DNA of 64,000 nt, taken from Methylomusa anaerophila (GTDB taxonomy: Bacteria > Bacillota > Negativicutes > Sporomusales > Sporomusaceae). Numbering within the stretch: the stretch's first letter is position 1; every line of letters begins with the position of its first letter. Below are positions 46,710-56,921 of the stretch, piece by piece. The notes beneath the pieces are model-generated. The model searched no databases. It was not told the origin of the DNA and was given only the letters and a program-made list of their open reading frames with translations. The stretch is from assembly GCF_003966895.1 (NCBI RefSeq), contig NZ_AP018449.1:689424-753423 (forward strand), read 5' to 3'. The position numbers and the translations under genes were made by a program.

Positions 46710-46870
46710 TACTCTGCGTCACTTAAATCATTAGATAAGGTTGCAAGGATTTTTTTGTCCTGCGAGGCGGAGGAGCCGCGCATATCGGACATATGTAAGG
46801 AGACGACAACGAAGCAGGACGAAAAAAGACTGCAAGATTATCCATGTATTTAGGTGACGCAGAGTACTAG
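46706..46870. repeat. 165-bp CTAG-ended element with a different arm
   Basis: Arms CTAGTACTCTGCGTCAC and GTGACGCAGAGTACTAG are exact complements. The core is the same as at 27125 and 29570 (GTCCTGCGAGGCGGAGGAGC ... GACGACAACGAAGCAGGAC). So the family pairs one core with at least two arm types. Confidence 0.85.
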
Positions 46871-46932
46871 GCTCAGCACCTTGACATAATTATATCACCC
46901 TCTACCATTGATAGCAAACATTACCGTCCGCT

Positions 46933-48255
46933 TCAACTGCTGATCTCGTCAAGAGTTCGTCCCTTGGTTTCCTCGCCCAGCAGCCATACGATGGCGGCAA
47001 TGGCCAATAGAACGCCGGTAAACATGGAAAATACTTTTATAAAGCCGTCACTGCCGCTAATCATATAACCGACCACGGTGGGTGCCAAAATTCCTCCGAA
47101 TCTTCCTACCGCTGCCGCCCAGCCTGAACCGAGAGCCCGGATCCTGGTGGGATACAACTCCGGCGTATAGGTGTAAATGACACCCCAGGCGCCTAAATTG
47201 AAGAACGACATTAAGCTGCCCCATAGGAGAACAATAGCCGGATCGCCGCCTTGGCCAAAGAAATAAGCGCTCACGGCACTCAGCGCCAAATAAAAGGCAA
47301 GAGTGGCCTTACGTCCGATCCTGTCCACAAAATACGCAGCGCTGAAATACCCCGGAAGTTGAGCCAAGGTAATAATGAGTACATATTCAAAGGTTTTCAG
47401 AATTGTATAACCCTGCTTGACCATTAAAGACGGCAGCCAGGTAAATATGCCGTAATATGAATATACAATGCCAAACCACACCAGCCACAGCACGATAGTG
47501 CGTTTCATAAACCGGGGCGCCCACAGTTCATTAAAACTAAACGAGGCAGCCGCCGAAGAATTGAGAGAATAAACAGGGCGATTAACTTCTGTTACACCGG
47601 CTTCTTGCTCCAGCTTGGCGATGATGGCTTCTGCTTCCCGGGCCTGACCTTTGTCCAATAAATACCGTACCGATTCAGGTACCGCCAAACGAATGAAAAA
47701 CACATACAGTGCCGGCACTGCACCGATAAAAAATGCCATTTGCCACCCGTAATAGGGAATAATCAGGTAAGAAATAAGAGCTGCCGCCAGCCAGCCCAAC
47801 CCCCAGAAGCTTTCCAAAAGCACAACGAACCGGCCACGCCTGGCAGGTGGCGAGTACTCGGCCATTAGCGTCGCGGCCACAGGTAATTCACCGCCTAGGC
47901 CAAACCCGACCAGAAAACGAAATACTAAAAGCGACTGGTAATTCCAGGCCAGTCCGCACAGACCGGTAGCCACACTATAAATCAGCAGCGTAACGGCAAA
48001 AACTGTCTTACGGCCAAACTTGTCCGCCGCTGTTCCGGCTAAAACCGCTCCGACAGCCATGCCCAGGAGTCCCATACTGCCTATCAGCCCCATTTGAGCG
48101 GTCGTCAGGTTCCACTCCTGGGCCAGCACGGGCAGGATAAACGCGATGATGCCGGTATCCATGGCATCAAACATCCAGCCCAGCCCAGTCACTAGCAGCA
48201 GTTTGTAATGAAACCTGCCCACAGGCAAAGTTTCCAAGCGTTGAACTAATTCCAT
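46933..48255 (-). CDS. niaP: MFS transporter, probable niacin transporter
   Basis: 440 residues from the ATG at 48255 (GGGGAAGAGGA upstream), about 12 helices of the sugar-porter-like major facilitator family (DAMDTGIIAFILPVLAQEW, GTAADKFGRKTVFAV, GGELPVAATLMAEYSPPARRGR). The niacin assignment is inferred from its position directly downstream of a NiaR-type regulator and a NiaR-like site; by sequence alone it could carry aromatic acids. Confidence 0.78.
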   Translation of the reverse strand: MELVQRLETLPVGRFHYKLLLVTGLGWMFDAMDTGIIAFILPVLAQEWNLTTAQMGLIGSMGLLGMAVGAVLAGTAADKFGRKTVFAVTLLIYSVATGLCGLAWNYQSLLVFRFLVGFGLGGELPVAATLMAEYSPPARRGRFVVLLESFWGLGWLAAALISYLIIPYYGWQMAFFIGAVPALYVFFIRLAVPESVRYLLDKGQAREAEAIIAKLEQEAGVTEVNRPVYSLNSSAAASFSFNELWAPRFMKRTIVLWLVWFGIVYSYYGIFTWLPSLMVKQGYTILKTFEYVLIITLAQLPGYFSAAYFVDRIGRKATLAFYLALSAVSAYFFGQGGDPAIVLLWGSLMSFFNLGAWGVIYTYTPELYPTRIRALGSGWAAAVGRFGGILAPTVVGYMISGSDGFIKVFSMFTGVLLAIAAIVWLLGEETKGRTLDEISS

Positions 48256-48289
48256 TCCTCTTCCCCGCCCTTCGCGCCACATGTTCTTT

Positions 48290-48342
48290 ACACTTGTCTT
48301 GTCAGTTAGATTTATTATACACTGCCTTCCCGACAAGAACAA
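48290..48342 (-). promoter_or_regulatory. Promoter with NiaR-like operator for the MFS gene
   Basis: -35 TTGTTC (48337-48342), 17 bp, -10 TATAAT (48314-48319), followed at 48290-48297 by the palindromic ACAAGTGT. Repressor binding there would block transcription just after initiation. Confidence 0.55.
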
Positions 48343-48380
48343 CCACTTTTCTTAGTTTTGGGCGAAAGGAAAGAACCCAG

Positions 48381-48905
48381 TCATTCCACCAATATCCCGG
48401 CAGTCCTAAGCTCCTGTTCAATTTTCTGCAGTATGACCTCTGAAGATGCTTCCACCATATGAAGGTGAACCCCGCCGGTAATAACAGACAGCGGTTCTGC
48501 TCCGCTGTTGGCGCTATCACGTAAAAAATCGGCAAGTTCCCGGCGGGAAGAAAGCATAAGGCTTGCCTTTATTTCACCGTAAACCGGGTGATCTACAATA
48601 ACATTCAATACTTTTCCGCCATTATCAATGATAATGGCCAGTTCTTCCCCCATCCTGTCCCGGCCGTGACGGCAGGCAAAATGGGTAGTGACCGCGGTTG
48701 ATTGCAGGACAGGTATTACATACCCCAGAGGGGTGGCATACACATTTACCCCGGCTGCCCGCAAAATTGCTATATCGCCTACAATCACCTGTCTGCTCAC
48801 ACCTAGTTTATTCGCCAATGCCGTGCCGGTCAAAGGCACTTGGGATTGCTTTAAAAGCTGAAGCAGTTGTTCCCGTCGTTCTTTGGTATCCACTCCACCA
48901 CTCAC
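48381..48905 (-). CDS. niaR: NiaR-type niacin-responsive repressor (HTH + 3H domain)
   Basis: 174 residues. N-terminal HTH_11 (RREQLLQLLKQSQVPLTGTALANKLGVSRQVIVGDI) and a C-terminal 3H domain with the conserved histidines in THFACRHGR, DHPVYGE and GGVHLHMVE that bind a metal and nicotinic acid. Represses NAD-precursor genes when niacin is ample. Precedes the MFS gene. Confidence 0.88.
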   Translation of the reverse strand: MSGGVDTKERREQLLQLLKQSQVPLTGTALANKLGVSRQVIVGDIAILRAAGVNVYATPLGYVIPVLQSTAVTTHFACRHGRDRMGEELAIIIDNGGKVLNVIVDHPVYGEIKASLMLSSRRELADFLRDSANSGAEPLSVITGGVHLHMVEASSEVILQKIEQELRTAGILVE

Positions 48906-48918
48906 ACTCCGCTAAAAA

Positions 48919-49041
48919 GAGGCTGTTTCAAAACGCCCATCTGCGTCGTTGCTCCTGCGGGCGCTCACTCCACGTACTTCTCTGTACTGTTCCGCTCACG
49001 TCCTCGTCGTGCCTAGCATCTGAACATTTTGAACCACCCTC
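48919..49041. repeat. Shorter inverted copy of the mal-operon element
   Basis: 123 bp, reverse orientation relative to 11356-11520. Arms GAGGCTGTTTCAAAACG / TTTTGAACCACCCTC. It keeps GCTCCTGCGGGCGCTCACTCC but lacks ~40 bp of the middle. Sits between copA and niaR. Confidence 0.8.
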
Positions 49042-49119
49042 ACCAAATTATGGTTGCGGCAAACTTCACGCTTGCTGTCCGGTTGAATTCACTTAAATAG
49101 CCGCGCTCTAGCCTGCCTT

Positions 49120-51345
49120 TTATTCTTCCGGCTTAAATCGTCGCAGCCGCAAGGCGTTTGTTACCACGGAAACCGAGCTAAAAGCCATGGCCGTTCCGGC
49201 GATTATCGGCGAAAGTAATCCGCTGGCCGCCACCGGTATACCAATAATATTATATATTAACGCCCAGAATAAATTTTGTCTTATGTTGCGCATGGTGGCG
49301 CGGCTTAAGCTGATGGCTGAGACAATACCTCTGAGGTCGCCCCGCATTAAGGTAACCGAAGCAGCCTCCATGGCCACATCTGTCCCGGTGCCGATGGCCA
49401 GGCCCACATCGGCTGCAGCCAGGGCGGGGGCGTCATTAATACCGTCACCAACCATGCCGACAACAAATCCTTTATCTTTGAGCCGGATTATCTCTTCCGC
49501 CTTCTGTTCCGGCAACACTTCCGCCAGCACACGATCATCCTCGATACCCACCTGGCCGGCGATAGCCAGGGCTGTACGGCAATTATCCCCGGTAATCATC
49601 CAGACTGCTATCCCCATAGTTTTTAAGCGGGCAATGGCCTCTTTCGATTCAGGTTTTACGGTATCGGCAACGGCGATAATTCCGACCAAATTGCCGTCCA
49701 CCGCCGCCAGCATGGCAGTTTTGCCTTGAGACTCAAGGGTCTCCATTGTTGCCGTAACATTGGGAGCCAAGACCACATGCTCCCGTTCAGCCAGTCTGCG
49801 GGTACCGGCCATCACCTTCTGGCCGTTGGCGTCTGCTGTCACACCAAACCCGGCGACAGCGGCAAAATTCTGCACTGCCCAAAGACTTAGTCCCCGGTCT
49901 TGCGCCTTCATGACAACAGCCTGACCCAGCGGATGCTCTGAGGCCTGCTCCACGCTGGCGGCATATTGGAGAATTAAATTCGGCTCCATTTCGACCAGCG
50001 GAACAATATCTGTGACTTCCGGCCGGCCCTTGGTGATGGTTCCGGTTTTGTCCAGGACAACAGCCGTCATCCGGTGGGCGTTTTCCAAATGTTCGCCACC
50101 GCGAAATAATATTCCGTATTCCGCGCCTTTGCCGGTTCCTACCATAATGGCCGTCGGCGTCGCCAGTCCCAATGCGCAAGGGCAGGCAATGACAAGTACG
50201 GCGGTAAAATTAATAAGCGCCCTGGTTATGTTGCCGGCATCAAGCCAAATATACCAGACCAAGAATGTAATTGCGGCAATTACTACGACCACCGGCACAA
50301 AGTAAGCTGAAATCACATCCGCAATCCGTTGAATGGGGGCTTTTGAACCCTGAGCTTCTTCCACTACCCGAATAATCTGAGCCAGGGCGGTATCACGTCC
50401 AACCTTCGTAGCTTTTAACCGGAAACTGCCGAACTTGTTTACCGTCCCGCCGGTTACCGCATCGCCGGGGTTTTTGTCTACCGGCAGGCTTTCGCCGGTA
50501 AGCATGGACTCATCAATAGTAGAGTTCCCCTCCAGTACTTCCCCGTCCACCGGGATTCGCTCGCCTGGGCGGACAACCACAATCTGGCTCACGGCAACGG
50601 ATTCAACAGGAACGTCTATTTCTTGGCCGTCTTGGACAACCCGCGCTGTTTTAGCCTGCAAATTTATAAGTTTTTTTATGGCCGCCGAGGTCTGGCCCTT
50701 GGCTCTCGCTTCCAGGAGCTTTCCCAAAAGAATCAAGGTAATGAGGATAGCCGAGGTTTCGAAATACACCATGCCATGGGGCAAAAAGACATTCATGATG
50801 CTATAAAAGTAAGCCGCACTTGTCCCGAGAGCCACAAGCACGCTCATATTAGCCCCCAGATTTTTTACGGCATGGTAAGCATCGCGGTAAAACTGCCAGC
50901 CGGCGCCAAATTGAACAGGCGTGGCTAAAATCCATTGGAGATACTTATTCCCTAGTATGGGAACCATACCATGTCCCATGAATATCTCCAGCAGCATATT
51001 CAAGGCCAGCGGCAAAGATAACGCCACCGATAACAAAAACCACCGTTTTTGCTGGGACATATCCGTTTCCTGTGCAGCCTTCTCCTGGTCGTTGGAAAAA
51101 GCTCGTTTTTCTTGCGGGTTATGGTCATTAAGTTCACTAGCGGTATAACCGATGTCGCTGATTTTGGCAATTATCTGATCCACATCGACCGTGTCCGCAT
51201 CATAGGCAATGTTGGCCTGCTCCATAATAAGGTTCACTGCCACCGTAATAATTCCGGGCATTTTTTTCAGCCCGCGCTCGATGCGGGCCGAGCAAGCGGC
51301 ACAAGTCATGCCGCCGATTTTAATTATAACTTTTCGTTCATTCAT
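49120..51345 (-). CDS. copA: Copper-translocating P1B-type ATPase
   Basis: 741 residues: one N-terminal heavy-metal domain ([11 protein letters not shown], CxxC), eight TM helices, actuator TGES loop (MLTGESLP), CPC ion site in [13 protein letters not shown], phosphorylation site [11 protein letters not shown] motif SEHPLGQAV, hinge [12 protein letters not shown]. Exports Cu(I). No CopZ chaperone is obvious next to it. Confidence 0.95.
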   Translation of the reverse strand: MNERKVIIKIGGMTCAACSARIERGLKKMPGIITVAVNLIMEQANIAYDADTVDVDQIIAKISDIGYTASELNDHNPQEKRAFSNDQEKAAQETDMSQQKRWFLLSVALSLPLALNMLLEIFMGHGMVPILGNKYLQWILATPVQFGAGWQFYRDAYHAVKNLGANMSVLVALGTSAAYFYSIMNVFLPHGMVYFETSAILITLILLGKLLEARAKGQTSAAIKKLINLQAKTARVVQDGQEIDVPVESVAVSQIVVVRPGERIPVDGEVLEGNSTIDESMLTGESLPVDKNPGDAVTGGTVNKFGSFRLKATKVGRDTALAQIIRVVEEAQGSKAPIQRIADVISAYFVPVVVVIAAITFLVWYIWLDAGNITRALINFTAVLVIACPCALGLATPTAIMVGTGKGAEYGILFRGGEHLENAHRMTAVVLDKTGTITKGRPEVTDIVPLVEMEPNLILQYAASVEQASEHPLGQAVVMKAQDRGLSLWAVQNFAAVAGFGVTADANGQKVMAGTRRLAEREHVVLAPNVTATMETLESQGKTAMLAAVDGNLVGIIAVADTVKPESKEAIARLKTMGIAVWMITGDNCRTALAIAGQVGIEDDRVLAEVLPEQKAEEIIRLKDKGFVVGMVGDGINDAPALAAADVGLAIGTGTDVAMEAASVTLMRGDLRGIVSAISLSRATMRNIRQNLFWALIYNIIGIPVAASGLLSPIIAGTAMAFSSVSVVTNALRLRRFKPEE

Positions 51346-51361
51346 TAGACCTGCCTCGCCT

Positions 51362-51586
51362 TCACAACGCTATATGGGCTTCCCTTTCCCGCTCACTCTG
51401 TATTTTAATCTGTCCCTGTTGATTGCGAATCATACTGTAACCCCTGGATAACTCCCTAACGATCTCGGCACCCTTATTGCTTTCATTAATATGATTAATA
51501 TTAATATGGATATAAGCATATTTCGCCAAAAAACCATAAAGTTCCTGCTCAAAGCAAATACAATACCCACCGGTTTTTCTAAACAA
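51362..51586 (-). CDS. Possible small gene before copA
   Basis: A 74-codon frame from a TTG, ending 16 bp before copA. Text such as [20 protein letters not shown] is protein-like, but I recognise no family and see no SD at the start, which lies in the T-tract of the tRNA terminator. An internal start is possible. Weak call. Confidence 0.3.
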   Translation of the reverse strand: MFRKTGGYCICFEQELYGFLAKYAYIHININHINESNKGAEIVRELSRGYSMIRNQQGQIKIQSEREREAHIAL

Positions 51587-51617
51587 AAAAAGCCTATAGG
51601 AATTTCCTATAAGGCTT
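51584..51617 (-). terminator. Terminator of the tRNA Asn-Glu-Val operon
   Basis: AAGCCTTATAGGAA / TTCCTATAGGCTT stem, then TTTTTTGTTT on the minus strand, after tRNA-Val. Confidence 0.85.
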
Positions 51618-51627
51618 ACTGCGCTTA

Positions 51628-51703
<76 letters not shown>

Positions 51704-51820
51704 GTTTCGGTTTTCGACCTCTGACGTTTGACTTTCGTCACACCTAGCCGAAAACTATTTATCCAGGCTCGTTACTTCTGCCCTTTCGAACATCGTGCAT
51801 CGAACCTCGAATATCGAAAA

Positions 51821-51895
51821 TGGTGACCCGTAGGGGATTCGAACCCCTGATACCGCCGTGAAAGGGCGGTGTCTTAACCGCTTGACCAACGGGCC
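51821..51895 (-). tRNA. tRNA-Glu(TTC)
   Basis: 75-nt cloverleaf, GGCCCGT acceptor, encoded CCA, anticodon loop CTTTCAC (TTC). Confidence 0.95.
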
Positions 51896-51899
51896 GGCT

Positions 51900-51974
51900 T
51901 GGCTCCTTGAGTAGGACTCGAACCTACAACAACTCGGTTAACAGCCGAGTGCTCTACCATTGAGCTATCAAGGA
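51900..51974 (-). tRNA. tRNA-Asn(GTT)
   Basis: 75-nt cloverleaf, TCCTTGA acceptor, encoded CCA, anticodon loop CTGTTAA (GTT). Four bases upstream of tRNA-Glu in the same operon. Confidence 0.95.
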
Positions 51975-52138
51975 GTGTCTAGCGACATAACAAATTATAT
52001 AACAGTGAAAATAAAAATGCAAGAGGATATATTCATTTTTTTCTGTTAATAAGTGGGATATGCAAGGATAAATCATGCCAACGTCAAATAAACTATATAC
52101 TATAATAATATATATCCCATTTTTAGGAGGCGTGATCC

Positions 52139-53251
52139 GTGGACCCTAGAATCAAAACCTTAGCCAATAATTTGATTCATTATTCTATCGCGTTACAACC
52201 CGGAGAAAAGATTCTGATTGAAGTCTTTGACGATGCTTATCCTCTGGCCAAGGCTTTGGTCGACGAGGTTTATGCTGTTGGCGGCGTGCCTTTTCTTGAA
52301 CTGAAAAACAACCAGTTGCAGCGGGCATTAATTCGCAATGCCACCCAAAAGCAATTAAGCTCCATTGCTTCTTGGGAAGCAGCCCGGATGAAAGAGATGA
52401 ATGCCTACATTGGTGTTCGCGCCAGTCACAATGTGAGCGAGTTGGCGGATGTACCTTCCGATCAGCTGCAAAAATATTCACAGTATTGGATGAAACCGGT
52501 ACATACGGATATACGGGTTCCAAACACCAAATGGTGCGTTATGCGCTATCCCAATCCGTCCATGGCCCAACTGGCCAATATGAGTACCGAAGCCTTTGAG
52601 GACTTCTATTTCAATGTCTGCAACCTGGATTACGCGAAAATGGCCAAAGCCATGGACCCCTTAATTGATCTGATGGAACATACCGACAAAGTGCATATCA
52701 TAGGACCCGGCACAGATATAAACTTCTCCATAAAAGACATACCGGCAATAAAATGCTCCGGACTAAGAAATATTCCCGACGGCGAAGTCTATACCGCCCC
52801 GGTGAAAAATTCCGTAAACGGATTTCTCACCTACAACACTCCGGCAATCTACCAGGGCTTCACCTACGATAATATTCGTCTTGAATTTAAAAACGGAAAA
52901 ATCATGAACGCATCGGCCAACGATACGGAAAAAATCAACAAAGTATTGGATACGGACAAAGGCGCCCGTTTCATTGGTGAATTTGCTTTGGGAGTCAATC
53001 CTCACATCGATACACCGATGAAAGATACTTTGTTTGATGAAAAAATCAAAGGCAGTTTTCATTTTACCCCCGGCAACGCCTATGACGTAGCTTTTAACGG
53101 CAACAAATCAGCCATCCATTGGGACCTGGTGTGCATCCAGAACCCTGAATACGGCGGCGGCGAAATCTGGTTTGACGATCGCTTAATCCGCAAAGACGGA
53201 CGCTTCATCATTCCCGCGCTTGAGGGCTTAAATCCCGAAAACTTGGTGTAA
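52139..53251 (+). CDS. M29-family aminopeptidase (AmpS/thermophilic aminopeptidase type)
   Basis: 370 residues from a GTG with AGGAGG eight bases upstream. M29 peptidases are cytoplasmic dimetal exopeptidases. Visible family parts are IALQPGEKILIEVFDDAYPLAKAL, GPGTDINFSI, PDGEVYTAPV (metal Glu), GEFALGVNPHIDTPM and SAIHWDLVC (His/Asp ligands near the C-terminus). Followed by a strong terminator; monocistronic. Confidence 0.93.
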   Translation: MDPRIKTLANNLIHYSIALQPGEKILIEVFDDAYPLAKALVDEVYAVGGVPFLELKNNQLQRALIRNATQKQLSSIASWEAARMKEMNAYIGVRASHNVSELADVPSDQLQKYSQYWMKPVHTDIRVPNTKWCVMRYPNPSMAQLANMSTEAFEDFYFNVCNLDYAKMAKAMDPLIDLMEHTDKVHIIGPGTDINFSIKDIPAIKCSGLRNIPDGEVYTAPVKNSVNGFLTYNTPAIYQGFTYDNIRLEFKNGKIMNASANDTEKINKVLDTDKGARFIGEFALGVNPHIDTPMKDTLFDEKIKGSFHFTPGNAYDVAFNGNKSAIHWDLVCIQNPEYGGGEIWFDDRLIRKDGRFIIPALEGLNPENLV

Positions 53252-53287
53252 ATTCAATTTATAAGCAGAGACTATAATTTTAGTACA

Positions 53288-53328
53288 GAAGAGACCCATG
53301 GGTGAATCCCCCGGGTCTCTTCTTTTTT
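53288..53328 (+). terminator. Terminator of the aminopeptidase gene
   Basis: GAAGAGACCC / GGGTCTCTTC stem with a 15-nt loop, then TTTTTT. Confidence 0.9.
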
Positions 53329-53493
53329 GTAAAATTATTGTAAAGTTCCGTTTAATTCATTTTAAAAATAAAGGATTTAGCGTTAGCCGCTTTGAAATCA
53401 CTATTATCAACATTATATTCCAAAATAGATTGCAATCTGTTAATAACTGACAAAAATTGATATTCGCGGCAATCGAATGAGGGGCTGAGACTG

Positions 53494-55224
53494 TTGCTAA
53501 AATCAATCAGAACCGAACTATTTATCGTCACTGTCTTAATGGTAATAATCCCTCTAATTACCTGCAGCATTTTCAACTATTATATCATCTCCCGCGATGT
53601 TGGAACCAAAATGCGTGAGGACAGTCTTGTATTCACGTTATCAGTCGCCCGGAATATACGCAGCTTAATCGATAAGTCTTATGCAGTCGCCGAAGAATTG
53701 TCCGCTAATACTGATATCTCTTCATTTAATCCTGCGAACCAGGAAATGATATTACGTCAAGCTGCATCCCGCCATCCCCAGTTCGATCTATTATTTGTAC
53801 AAGATATTCATGGGTGGCAGACGGCCAACAGTCTGGGTGTTCCCGGCAGTGACCGCTCCGGTCGCTGGTGGTATAAAAAATTTATGAGTCTGCAAACCCC
53901 TTTTGTCAGTAAATCATATTATACAACAACAGACAACACTGCCGTTACATCTATTTTTATGCCTGTATATTCCCTTGATGGTCTCATTGGGATTTTGGGA
54001 GCCGACTTGAAATTGGATTCCATTCAGGATCTGGTGGAACAGCTTACCATAGGCAAAGGCAGTTACACTTATATCCTTGACGGCCAGGGAACGGTTGTCG
54101 CTCACCCCGATAAAAACCAGGTTGCCGAGTTATACAATTATCAAACACTGACGCGGACCATTCAACAAAAAGACGCCAATGGTATCCCCCTGCGCGACCG
54201 ATACAATAATCACATTACTCAGGAATACCCCATATCGGTACCGGAAAAATTGCATGAGGTTGTTAGCTTGGCCCTACAAGGAGAATCGGGAACAGCAGAA
54301 TATCAAGATTTAAGCGGCAATGACATGATCTGCGCTTACACGGCTGTTTACCTTCCCGGTAATTCCGAAAACTGGGCGGTAATTACAGTAGATAATAAAA
54401 CAACCGCTATGGCCACAGCCACTCAAATCATAGATAAGAATACATGGGGCACAGCAATTGCGTTGATTGGTACTATTTTGATTGTATATCTCCTCTCCCG
54501 CCGGATTACTCATCCCATATTACTTATGGATGAACAAATTAAACGAATTACACGAGGTCAGCTCCACAAACCGCTGGCAGGTGATTTCGGGAAAAATGAG
54601 GTGGGACGTTTGGCTCATTCTTTTGAAGATATGCGAGCTACTTTAGCCAAGGTACAAACCGAACAAGAAAATATGTTCCTGTCCACCATTCGGGCGCTGG
54701 TTATGGCACTAGAATCCAAAGACGGCTATACCCACTCCCATTCAGTTGAAGTAGCGGAAATCGCAACCAAAGTAGCTGCCGAGCTTGGGTTATCCCAGCA
54801 AGAGCAGTTCAAGATAAAGTTCGCCGCCTTGCTGCATGACATCGGAAAGATCGGCATACCCGACCATATTCTTAATAAAAATGGCAGTCTGAGCGATGAA
54901 GAATGGGACACCATGCGCCAGCACCCGACCATAGGAGCAAAAATTATCAGTACCATACCAAACATGGAGGAAATCGCCCATATAATCAAGCACCACCATT
55001 CCCGCTGGGATGGCAAAGGATATCCTGGCGGTATACTCGGCGAAAATATCCCCCTTGGCGCCCGCATTATCGCTGTTGCCGATGCTTTCCAGGCTATGAC
55101 TTCCGACCGTCCTTATCGCCAGGCTCTTTCGTACCAATATGCAATCGCTGAAATTCGCCGCTGTGCCGGTAACCAGTTTGATGCTCAAATTATCGACGCT
55201 TTTCTAAAAGTTGCCGATCAGTGA
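53494..55224 (+). CDS. dCache-HAMP-HD-GYP receptor (c-di-GMP phosphodiesterase-like)
   Basis: 576 residues from a TTG with GAGGGG nine bases upstream. TM helix at 8-32, extracellular double-Cache sensor (~35-310; WYKKFMSLQTPFVSKSYYTT, GVLGADLKLD-like text), second TM helix (WGTAIALIGTILIVYLLSRR), HAMP, then HD-GYP with HSVEVAEIA, LLHDIGKIGIPDHIL, HHSRWDGKGYPGG and ARIIAVADAFQAMTSDRPYR. The HD and GYP residues are intact, so c-di-GMP hydrolysis is likely. Ligand unknown. Confidence 0.94.
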   Translation: MLKSIRTELFIVTVLMVIIPLITCSIFNYYIISRDVGTKMREDSLVFTLSVARNIRSLIDKSYAVAEELSANTDISSFNPANQEMILRQAASRHPQFDLLFVQDIHGWQTANSLGVPGSDRSGRWWYKKFMSLQTPFVSKSYYTTTDNTAVTSIFMPVYSLDGLIGILGADLKLDSIQDLVEQLTIGKGSYTYILDGQGTVVAHPDKNQVAELYNYQTLTRTIQQKDANGIPLRDRYNNHITQEYPISVPEKLHEVVSLALQGESGTAEYQDLSGNDMICAYTAVYLPGNSENWAVITVDNKTTAMATATQIIDKNTWGTAIALIGTILIVYLLSRRITHPILLMDEQIKRITRGQLHKPLAGDFGKNEVGRLAHSFEDMRATLAKVQTEQENMFLSTIRALVMALESKDGYTHSHSVEVAEIATKVAAELGLSQQEQFKIKFAALLHDIGKIGIPDHILNKNGSLSDEEWDTMRQHPTIGAKIISTIPNMEEIAHIIKHHHSRWDGKGYPGGILGENIPLGARIIAVADAFQAMTSDRPYRQALSYQYAIAEIRRCAGNQFDAQIIDAFLKVADQ

Positions 55225-55230
55225 AAGACC

Positions 55231-55252
55231 CAGCCTTCCGGCTGAGTTTTCC
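55231..55252 (+). terminator. Short terminator after the HD-GYP gene
   Basis: CAGCC/GGCTG stem with a tetraloop-like TTCC and GAGTTTT tail; lies between convergent genes. Confidence 0.5.
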
Positions 55253-55267
55253 ATACTTGTTGTAATA

Positions 55268-56104
55268 CTATTTTATAAGTTCCTGCACAAAATTAGGCAA
55301 AGCGAAACAGCTTTTCTGAATATTTACATTGTGATAACGGGTGCCAAATGTCGCGGGAATCCGGCTGACATCGGCTTCTGTCGGATCATACTGCTTAGAA
55401 CCGATGGTAAAGCAATGAAGACCGCCGGGATAAAGCGGAATCGAGGCTAAGTACAGGCGGATAATTGGGAATAAGGAAGAAATATCTTGGTGTAGTCTTT
55501 TGACCAGTTCCTGATGGTAAAAGGGAGATTCAGTCTGCTGAACGAATAAACCGTCCGGTTTAAGAGCTTTATATACGTCTTTATAAAAAGCGCGAGTGAA
55601 CAGTCCTTCGCCTGGCCCGATGGGATCAGAGCAGTCAACAATGATAACATCATAAAGATTTTCCGCTTGCTGCATATGCTTAATGCCGTCGCCGATCTTA
55701 AGTTCAAGTTTAGGATGGTTTCCGTTTAAAGCAATACTTATCTCGGGCAAATACTTTTTGCATACATCCACGACCATGCCATCGATCTCCACCATCTCAG
55801 CCTTCTCAATAGATTGGTGTTTTACGACCTCCCGGACGGTACCGCCGTCGCCACCGCCGATGATCAAAACTTTCCTGGGATTCGGATGACTGAACAGGGG
55901 AACATGGGCAATCATTTCATGGTAAATAAATTCATCAAAAACCGAAGTCTGGAATACTCCGTCCAATACAAGCATGCGTCCGAATTCCAGGGATTCTACG
56001 ACCGCTACTTCCTGAAACTTTGACTTTCCGGCGAATAGAGTCTCTTTAATCCGGGTAGTCAAACCCAGATTTTTCGTTTGAAACTCTGTATACCATAATT
56101 CCAT
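55268..56104 (-). CDS. speE: Spermidine synthase
   Basis: 278 residues. Transfers aminopropyl from decarboxylated SAM to putrescine. ELWYTEFQTKNLGLTTRIKE at the start, ILIGGGDGGTVREVVKH-type nucleotide loop (VLIIGGGDGGTVREV), VDGMVVDVCKKYLPEI, VIIVDCSDPIGPGEGLFT and FVQQTESPFYHQ are all typical. SD AGGAGGATATTTGT. SpeD is not in the window. Confidence 0.96.
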   Translation of the reverse strand: MELWYTEFQTKNLGLTTRIKETLFAGKSKFQEVAVVESLEFGRMLVLDGVFQTSVFDEFIYHEMIAHVPLFSHPNPRKVLIIGGGDGGTVREVVKHQSIEKAEMVEIDGMVVDVCKKYLPEISIALNGNHPKLELKIGDGIKHMQQAENLYDVIIVDCSDPIGPGEGLFTRAFYKDVYKALKPDGLFVQQTESPFYHQELVKRLHQDISSLFPIIRLYLASIPLYPGGLHCFTIGSKQYDPTEADVSRIPATFGTRYHNVNIQKSCFALPNFVQELIK

Positions 56105-56279
56105 ACAAATATCCTCCTATGATCAAGCTATTCAAGCTTGCATATTACGCTCCTTATTGATCCGGGCACGGATTCTACCACATATTTTACCACAAAAAAA
56201 ATAAATTTACTGAATTATATATATGTTTTATCTGCCGCCTTAAAGAATTGACATCCGGATATTAGGACAAGCTTCAACC

Positions 56280-56310
56280 AAAGCAAAAGCCGCCGGGATA
56301 TCCCGGCGGC
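56280..56310 (-). terminator. Terminator of ymaF
   Basis: Perfect palindrome GCCGCCGGGAT/ATCCCGGCGGC followed on the minus strand by TTTTGCTTT. Confidence 0.9.
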
Positions 56311-56327
56311 CAACTATTCTATTGTTT

Positions 56328-56843
56328 TTACTCCTTTTCTCCAGGGCGCTTGCCGTACTTGTATTTCGGCATGTGGTGTTTATAATAAGGCTTATGGCAT
56401 GCTTTTTCTTCACATTCTTCTACTGCTTCCTCAATATCCTCAACGCATTCCTCTACATCTTCCTCGTCGCATTCCTCTTCAGCCAGACTAGGACCTAAAC
56501 CGGTACAGCCGGAAAAAGTATGACAGTGATCATCACAAATACTAGTGTCGCCGGCGAAATAATGTACATGAGTATCATCACATAACTCAACAGCCGGCCC
56601 TGTTATGATGTCAAAGGCATGCCAATGGCCTTCACAGTCTTCACTGATGAAGGAAGTACGGCCATGGATGCAGTGAACGTGGGACCTATTTTTTTGCTTA
56701 GCCGGACCACTAACCCCCGTAATTATGTGTTGATGGTCGTCCGCCACATCAGCCTCGGTCAAATAGGTATGGACATGAATCATACAATCGTCCTGATTGT
56801 GATGATGGTGTAGATGTTTACGGTCTTCTTCCGTAACAGGCAT
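56328..56843 (-). CDS. ymaF: YmaF-family histidine-rich protein
   Basis: 171 residues with repeated HxHxxxG-like units (MIHVHTYLTE, DHQHIITGVSG, SHVHCIHGRTS, GHWHAFDIITG, THVHYFAG, DHCHTFSG), then a very acidic Glu/Cys tail and a Lys/His/Tyr-rich end. YmaF is conserved in Firmicutes but uncharacterised; the spacing of histidines suggests metal binding or a repeat-built surface protein. The acidic tail is longer than usual. Confidence 0.85.
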   Translation of the reverse strand: MPVTEEDRKHLHHHHNQDDCMIHVHTYLTEADVADDHQHIITGVSGPAKQKNRSHVHCIHGRTSFISEDCEGHWHAFDIITGPAVELCDDTHVHYFAGDTSICDDHCHTFSGCTGLGPSLAEEECDEEDVEECVEDIEEAVEECEEKACHKPYYKHHMPKYKYGKRPGEKE

Positions 56844-56921
56844 TTTTTCACACCTCCCAAGAGTTGTCGTGTAATATAGTATGCTTTTAACAACTCTTTG
56901 GTTACAGACACTAACCCCTGC

